From assembly GCA_016783945.1 (NCBI GenBank), contig JADHVP010000009.1, forward strand, positions 1 to 48,917: DNA of 48,917 nucleotides, read 5' to 3'. The stretch comes from Ignavibacteria bacterium. GTDB taxonomy: Bacteria; Bacteroidota; Ignavibacteria; Tepidaquicellales; Tepidaquicellaceae. A program made the position numbers and the translations under genes. Below, piece by piece: positions 44,294-48,917 of the stretch. The notes under the pieces were generated by a model. That model saw only the letters and a list, made by a program, of their open reading frames with translations, was not told the origin of the DNA and did not search any database. Position 1 is the first letter of the stretch; each line of letters begins with the position of its first letter.

Positions 44294-44420
44294 GAAATAT
44301 AATTTTTATTAACACTAATTATCTTAATAAAAATAATTATTAATATCAGTAATAATATTATTGTTAATTAGAATCAAAAATTTTACCTTTTATCAAAAAT
44401 AATCTATTAAATTGATTTGT

Positions 44421-44624
44421 ATGGAAAAAATAAAAAGGAAATATATTGTCGACGAAAAAAATAAAAAAGTAGCTGTTCAATTGGATATAAAAACATTCGA
44501 GATGATTGAAGAAATAATGGAGAATTATGCTCTTTACCAGTTAATGAAAGAAAACGAAAATGAAAAGACGTTAGACTTTAAAGCAGCTAAGAATTATTAT
44601 TCGAAAATGGAAAAATCAATTTGA
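44421..44624 (+). CDS. Antitoxin of a RelE/ParE-type pair
   Basis: 67 residues. I start it at the ATG at 44421 (MEKIKRKYIVDEKNKKVAV) rather than an in-frame TTG three codons earlier. It has an N-terminal beta segment followed by helices (IKTFEMIEEIMENYALYQLM, LDFKAAKNYYSKME), the usual build of small Phd/RelB-style antitoxins that bind the toxin and repress their own promoter. Its stop overlaps the toxin start (TTGA), so the two are coupled. The family is inferred mainly from the partner. Confidence 0.8.
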   Translation: MEKIKRKYIVDEKNKKVAVQLDIKTFEMIEEIMENYALYQLMKENENEKTLDFKAAKNYYSKMEKSI

Positions 44625-44887
44625 AAATTGAGTATAAAAAGAAGTTTCTGAAAGAACTCGCTAAGATTCCTTCGAAATTTCGTTCCCCTATTGAAGAGTT
44701 TGTATTTGAAGAACTCCCCTCTTTAGAATCAATCATAAGAAGTAAAAAAATCGAAAAAATGAAAGGTTATTCGAATCATTACAAAATTCGCTTTGGCAAC
44801 TACCGTGTAGGATTAAAAACTGAAAAAGATACCGTGATTTTAGAACGAGTACTTCATCGTCGGGATATATATCGATACTATCCATAG
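44621..44887 (+). CDS. RelE/ParE superfamily toxin
   Basis: 88 residues, starting at TTG (44621-44623) overlapping the antitoxin stop. It shows the RelE/ParE fold: IEYKKKFLKELAKIPSKFR, KMKGYSNHYKIRFGNYRVGL and VILERVLHRRDIYRYYP. The C-terminal HRRDIYRYYP carries the basic and Tyr residues of mRNA-cleaving RelE-type members, so a ribosome-dependent mRNase is more likely than a gyrase poison. Cytoplasmic. Confidence 0.9.
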   Translation: MKIEYKKKFLKELAKIPSKFRSPIEEFVFEELPSLESIIRSKKIEKMKGYSNHYKIRFGNYRVGLKTEKDTVILERVLHRRDIYRYYP

Positions 44888-44994
44888 AATTGATATTTTG
44901 TGCAGCATGTTTTTTGATTTTTCCACTCAGTAATTGCTTAAAAATTATCTTAAGTTTGCTTAATAAATGAAAAAGTATCTTAATAAAAAACATA

Positions 44995-45996
44995 ATGCAA
45001 TCAAACATAATTAAACAGAACGGAAAAGTTTTCATCGAGGGTGTTCAAAAATTAGGATGGGGACTCGGGAAAGAAAATACTTTTATGGGAGCACTGCAAA
45101 GTACATTGAATACTATCGGTGATGATGTGACATACGAATACCTAATGGGAATATCGGGAGCAGCTTTCCGATTACACTTTCACTATCCTGAATGGTGTCC
45201 GAGTTCACCGGATGCCACCTGCGGGTTTGACACTTCAACAGTTGCTTTTAAAGCTTTAGGATATGATACAGAGGCTTCATTTATGGAAGCAAATGATAAA
45301 ACAATAAAAGATAATATGAAGGTAAAAATACAACAAAGTATTGATAAGGGAAAACCTGTAATTGCTATCGATTTGATAAAGGTTCCGGATTGGGGTGTTA
45401 TTACAGGGTACTCAGAAAATGGAGATGGTTTACTTTGCAGGACCTATTATGACGACCCTGATTCTGATGACTATTCTGTTGCTGAGAAATGGCCATGGGC
45501 TACATTTATCATAAAGGATAAAAAGAAAAAGGATGCTGAAAAGAAGACCATTATTAACTCGTTGAAATTAGCTGTTGCATTATCAAAAACCGAAAGCTTC
45601 GAAAAATATAAAAGCGGTTTTGCTGCTTATAAATACTGGATTAATGATTTACTCAATGAATCTCTGTATGAAGATTCCGAAAAAGCAAAAGAAAAGATAC
45701 AACCGAACGCATGGATATATTACAGCCTTTTGGATTCAAGGAAAGCTGCAATTAGATACTTGATTTCTTTACGAGATAAAATATCCATTAAGGAGTTAGA
45801 TAAGATAATCCAAAACTATAAAAGAATTGTTGAACTTTTATTTGAAAACTTAAAACATGTACCATTTCCATGGCAGCTTAAAGATAAGCAGTGGAATGGT
45901 GAAATGAGAAAAAATCAAGCAAATACTTTGAAAGAAATCCTTCCAATAGAAAAAGAAACGATTGGATATATTGAGAATAGTTTGGAAACTGTTTAA
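44995..45996 (+). CDS. BtrH/C39-like papain-fold protein
   Basis: 333 residues, no signal peptide. The N-terminal half looks like the papain-like fold of BtrH N-terminal/C39-like proteins: ENTFMGALQSTLNTIGDDVT, YEYLMGISGAAFRLHFH, EWCPSSPDATCGFD, PVIAIDLIKVPDWGVITGYS and LLCRTYYDDP. As I remember relatives, a Cys occupies the position before TFxGAL; here it is Asn28, so catalysis is doubtful unless Cys67 or Cys76 serves. The C-terminal half is helical. It follows the toxin-antitoxin pair by 107 bp. Family level is moderately sure, function unknown. Confidence 0.6.
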   Translation: MQSNIIKQNGKVFIEGVQKLGWGLGKENTFMGALQSTLNTIGDDVTYEYLMGISGAAFRLHFHYPEWCPSSPDATCGFDTSTVAFKALGYDTEASFMEANDKTIKDNMKVKIQQSIDKGKPVIAIDLIKVPDWGVITGYSENGDGLLCRTYYDDPDSDDYSVAEKWPWATFIIKDKKKKDAEKKTIINSLKLAVALSKTESFEKYKSGFAAYKYWINDLLNESLYEDSEKAKEKIQPNAWIYYSLLDSRKAAIRYLISLRDKISIKELDKIIQNYKRIVELLFENLKHVPFPWQLKDKQWNGEMRKNQANTLKEILPIEKETIGYIENSLETV

Positions 45997-46101
45997 TGAT
46001 TTATAAAAAAAATCATATTAGGCTTAATTTCAAAATGATCATAGCCTTTGAACCAAAACTTCACTTGATATGATGTTAGAGTTTAATTATATATTTTTGT
46101 A

Positions 46102-48917
46102 TTGAATCTGAAACAAAGATTTTCTTTACTGTTTATAACTGAATTTTGGATCATCATATCATATATTATCAAACACATTTTTGAAAATATTCTAATTGCT
46201 ATATCACGATATTTAAGATACATTGTTTTTGTATCCCTGAATATCATATTCGCTTCATCAACCATCCTTGGACAGGACAACCAAATTCGTTTTGATCATA
46301 TATCTATTGAGCAAGGACTCTCACAATCATCTGTCTTAAGCATAGCACAAGATCAACTTGGTTTCATGTGGTTTGCAACTCAAGATGGTTTAAATAAATT
46401 TGATGGTTATAGGTTCATTGTATATTCTCATGATCCAATGGATACAAACTCCATATCAGATATTGGGATTCAAAAATTATATGTTGATAATACAGGTAAT
46501 CTCTGGGTTATTACTCTTAGTGGTAAATTAGAACGTTATGACTATGAACATGATTTGTTCTTACATTATCGAATTAACAAAACAAACACTTTTGATAATC
46601 CCTCTGAAAAAATTAGCTCTATTGTTGAAGACCGAACAGGACAACTCTGGCTCTGCACAGGTGCAGGAAATATTTACCGTTATGACAAAATAAAAGATAA
46701 ATTTATATATCAACAGTTCAGTAAATCGTACGACGCAATACTTAACAATTCACATGCTCAATGCTTGTATGCAGATAAAGACGGAATTCTCTGGATGGGG
46801 ACATGGGAAGGACTGATCAGGTTTGATTTATCTAATGTTAATTTCAAAAAGTATCAGCATGTCCCTGGTGATGAGCAATCACTTGGAGGGAATATGGTGT
46901 TTGGTATTACAGAGGATGCAGAAGGTAACTTATGGATTGCAACCGCTGACGGAGGAGTAAGTGTCTTAAATAAAAACAACGGCAAATTCAAAGTTTATCG
47001 AAATAATAAAACTGATCCCAACAGTTTGAACAGTGACAGGGTTATGAACATTTTTTCAGATAGTTATTCAAACATTTGGATAGGAACAATTGATAAAGGA
47101 CTCGATCTCTTCAATAAGAGTGATGGATCTTTTATTCACTATCGTCACGTTCCCTCTTCGAACTGGTCAATAAGCAACGGTGCAGTTATGTCTATTTACG
47201 AGGACAGAAGCGGTGCTCTCTGGTTTGGAACATTGAGCGGGGGTATAAACAGGTTCGACCGCAAAAACCAAAACTTCTTGCATGTTTCACACAACGCAAG
47301 CGACGCTGGTAGTATTAGCAACAATATTGTTCTCTCTATATGTGAAGATCATACCGGAGCACTTTGGGTTGGTACTGATGGAGGTGGTCTCAATCTTAGG
47401 AAATCCGGAACTGATTTTTTTGAACATTACTTCCAGAATCCCAGTGGTGTCGGTAGCAACTCTATAACAGCTATATTCGAAGACAGAAACGGCAAAATAT
47501 GGATTGGCACCGACCCGGGTGTTAATACGGCTGTTGGAGGTGTCTTCACCTATGATAGAAATACGAATTCATTCATCCAGTTTAATGATATTATAATGGA
47601 TATCGGCGGCATTACGTTTTTTTATGAAGATAGTTTTGATGATTTATGGATCGGCTCTTCTGTGGATGGAATCAGTAGAATAGTATCGGGTAATGATGGT
47701 ATTAAAAAATATAAGCTTGATAGAAACAAACCGGGCAGTCTAAGCGGTAATTCTGTGTTTGCAATACACGAAGATAAGTATGGTGATTTATGGATTGGAA
47801 CGATTAGTAAAGGTGTAAACCGGTTCGATCGGAAAAATGAATCGTTTAAAACATTCATTAATAATCCTGAGGACTCCAATAGTATTTCAAATAATTCGAT
47901 CTGGTGTTTCGGAGAGGATAATAATGGAAACCTCTGGATGGGTACATGGGGTGGAGGTTTGAACAGGTTTAATAAAGAGGATGAAACATTCAAATCATTC
48001 ACAGTAAAAGATGGTTTACCAGGCAATGTAATTTATTCCATTATACCTGATAAAGAAGGCAATCTCTGGCTAAGCACGAGTCATGGATTAGCAAAATTCA
48101 ACACAACGAATTATTCATGTAAGACCTATGACAATTCTAATGGATTGCAAAACATAGAATTCAATCAGGGTGCTTATTGCCTAAGTAAAGACGGTCGTTT
48201 TTATTTTGGCGGTACAAATGGTATAACAACCTTTCATCCTGAGAATATCAAAGAAAATCAATTTGTCCCTCCTATAGTTTTAACAAATTTTAATGTTTTT
48301 GATAAACCATTGCATCTTAATAAATCTATAAATTCAATCGAGGAAATTACTCTATCTTACGAGCAGAACTTTTTTTCATTCGAATTTGCCGCACTGGATT
48401 TCACTGCTCCGGATAAGAATCAGTATGCGTATAAACTGGATGGTGTTGATAAAGATTGGGTTTACACCGGAAGTCGGAGGTTTGCAAATTATACGGATGT
48501 TGCACCGGGTGAATATCTATTTCGTGTTAAGGGTTCCAACAACGATGGACTTTGGAATGACAAGGAAGCAACTGTTACAATAATAATTACTCCACCCTTC
48601 TGGCAGACCTGGTGGTTTAGAATACTTGTAATTTTTTCCGTAGGAGGGTTGCTGTATTCATTTTATCGGTACCGATTAAATAAACTACTGGAAGTTGAGC
48701 GTACCCGTGTACGTATTGCCCGTGACCTGCATGATGAAGTGAGTGCTACCATAACAGGTATTGTATATTTTTCGAATGCAATATCAAATGAGATTGGTAA
48801 CCGCATAACACCAATGTTGAAAAAATTATTATCTCTTATTAATGAAAGTGCTACTGAAGTACAGGAATCGATGAGTGATATCATCTGGTCTATAAATCCG
48901 GAAAACGATAGATGGGA
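46102..48917 (+). CDS. Two-component sensor kinase (Reg_prop/Y_Y_Y/HisKA_3), cut at window end
   Basis: The frame is open from a TAA at 46084 to the last base, 938 codons. No ATG precedes the signal region, so the TTG at 46102 is my best start; the true start could be slightly later. Order: N-terminal hydrophobic signal ending near STILGQ; two seven-bladed-type Reg_prop propeller regions (about residues 58-715) with repeats such as EDRTGQLWLCT, DKDGILWMGTWEGL and EDKYGDLWIGTISKG; a Y_Y_Y domain (YAYKLDGVDKDWVYTGSRR); a TM helix (about 837-858); and a HisKA_3 domain (RIARDLHDEVSATITGI) with phospho-acceptor His877. The HATPase lies beyond the window. HisKA_3 kinases pair with LuxR/NarL-type regulators. 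The periplasmic propeller probably senses an extracellular ligand, often a glycan in relatives. Confidence 0.9.
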   Translation, partial: MNLKQRFSLLFITEFWIIISYIIKHIFENILIAISRYLRYIVFVSLNIIFASSTILGQDNQIRFDHISIEQGLSQSSVLSIAQDQLGFMWFATQDGLNKFDGYRFIVYSHDPMDTNSISDIGIQKLYVDNTGNLWVITLSGKLERYDYEHDLFLHYRINKTNTFDNPSEKISSIVEDRTGQLWLCTGAGNIYRYDKIKDKFIYQQFSKSYDAILNNSHAQCLYADKDGILWMGTWEGLIRFDLSNVNFKKYQHVPGDEQSLGGNMVFGITEDAEGNLWIATADGGVSVLNKNNGKFKVYRNNKTDPNSLNSDRVMNIFSDSYSNIWIGTIDKGLDLFNKSDGSFIHYRHVPSSNWSISNGAVMSIYEDRSGALWFGTLSGGINRFDRKNQNFLHVSHNASDAGSISNNIVLSICEDHTGALWVGTDGGGLNLRKSGTDFFEHYFQNPSGVGSNSITAIFEDRNGKIWIGTDPGVNTAVGGVFTYDRNTNSFIQFNDIIMDIGGITFFYEDSFDDLWIGSSVDGISRIVSGNDGIKKYKLDRNKPGSLSGNSVFAIHEDKYGDLWIGTISKGVNRFDRKNESFKTFINNPEDSNSISNNSIWCFGEDNNGNLWMGTWGGGLNRFNKEDETFKSFTVKDGLPGNVIYSIIPDKEGNLWLSTSHGLAKFNTTNYSCKTYDNSNGLQNIEFNQGAYCLSKDGRFYFGGTNGITTFHPENIKENQFVPPIVLTNFNVFDKPLHLNKSINSIEEITLSYEQNFFSFEFAALDFTAPDKNQYAYKLDGVDKDWVYTGSRRFANYTDVAPGEYLFRVKGSNNDGLWNDKEATVTIIITPPFWQTWWFRILVIFSVGGLLYSFYRYRLNKLLEVERTRVRIARDLHDEVSATITGIVYFSNAISNEIGNRITPMLKKLLSLINESATEVQESMSDIIWSINPENDRW

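Noticed and set aside
48663-48884. Minus-strand frame over the kinase domain
   Set aside because: Antisense to the well-supported HisKA_3 region.

Overview
The window looks like a chromosomal segment of an AT-rich, Gram-negative anaerobe of the Bacteroidota/Ignavibacteria side of the FCB group. Five secreted proteins end in a type IX secretion (T9SS) type A C-terminal domain of the form NYPNPFNPTT...SGVYFYK, a form I associate with Ignavibacteria-like lineages. Other pointers are an indolepyruvate:ferredoxin oxidoreductase pair, corrinoid/ferredoxin genes and an AAAGGAAA-type ribosome binding site. The assignment is inference from protein style; there is no rRNA or other phylogenetic marker, and I see no tRNA or rRNA gene.

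Layout. 1-10560, all on the minus strand: a locus of exported proteases and TPR proteins. It runs from an M48-type metallopeptidase with TPRs, through a trypsin-like lipoprotein and a paralogue that has lost its His and Asp, to a triplicated TPR protein and two tandem TPR-CHAT (caspase/separase-like) proteins, the last cut by the window edge. Two decayed CHAT tails lie between these genes. 10996-13199: iorAB. 13214-18150: mixed minus-strand genes (a membrane-anchored class III cyclase, a C_GCAxxG_C_C protein, a VOC protein, a T9SS cargo). 18549-18764: a 41-bp tandem repeat with a palindrome in each unit. 18847-22140: a SIR2-TPR protein (probable NAD-linked defence effector), a micro-ORF, and a lipoprotein carrying a short piece of the T9SS translocon protein SprA/Sov. 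22593-29231: three consecutive paralogous TANFOR-like surface proteins, one with a FecR-like tail and one fused to a predicted outer-membrane barrel. 29467-35609: three T9SS cargo proteins (YCF48-like propeller, metzincin-like metalloprotease, SBBP-repeat protein), two with clear terminators. 35710-37664: an esterase-TPR protein and a DUF4870 protein.

37841-39721, minus strand, is the most notable known system: a class I methyltransferase, hgcA and hgcB. HgcA has the cobalt-ligating NVWCSAGK motif and a membrane domain; HgcB is a two-cluster ferredoxin with a cysteine-rich tail. Together they are the signature of microbial mercury methylation. 39825-44293, minus strand: a DUF1028-T9SS protein, a PAP2 enzyme, mgtE, yraN and rnhB. 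44421-44887: a RelE/ParE-type toxin-antitoxin pair. 44995-45996: a BtrH/C39-like protein. 46102-end: a truncated two-component sensor (beta-propeller, Y_Y_Y, TM, HisKA_3).

Best candidates for something undescribed: the exported TPR-CHAT/trypsin/pseudo-trypsin/M48 cluster; the SprA-fragment lipoprotein next to a SIR2-TPR gene and a 41-bp palindromic array; and the three-gene TANFOR-like operon. All functional claims are from motif reading; no searches were run.
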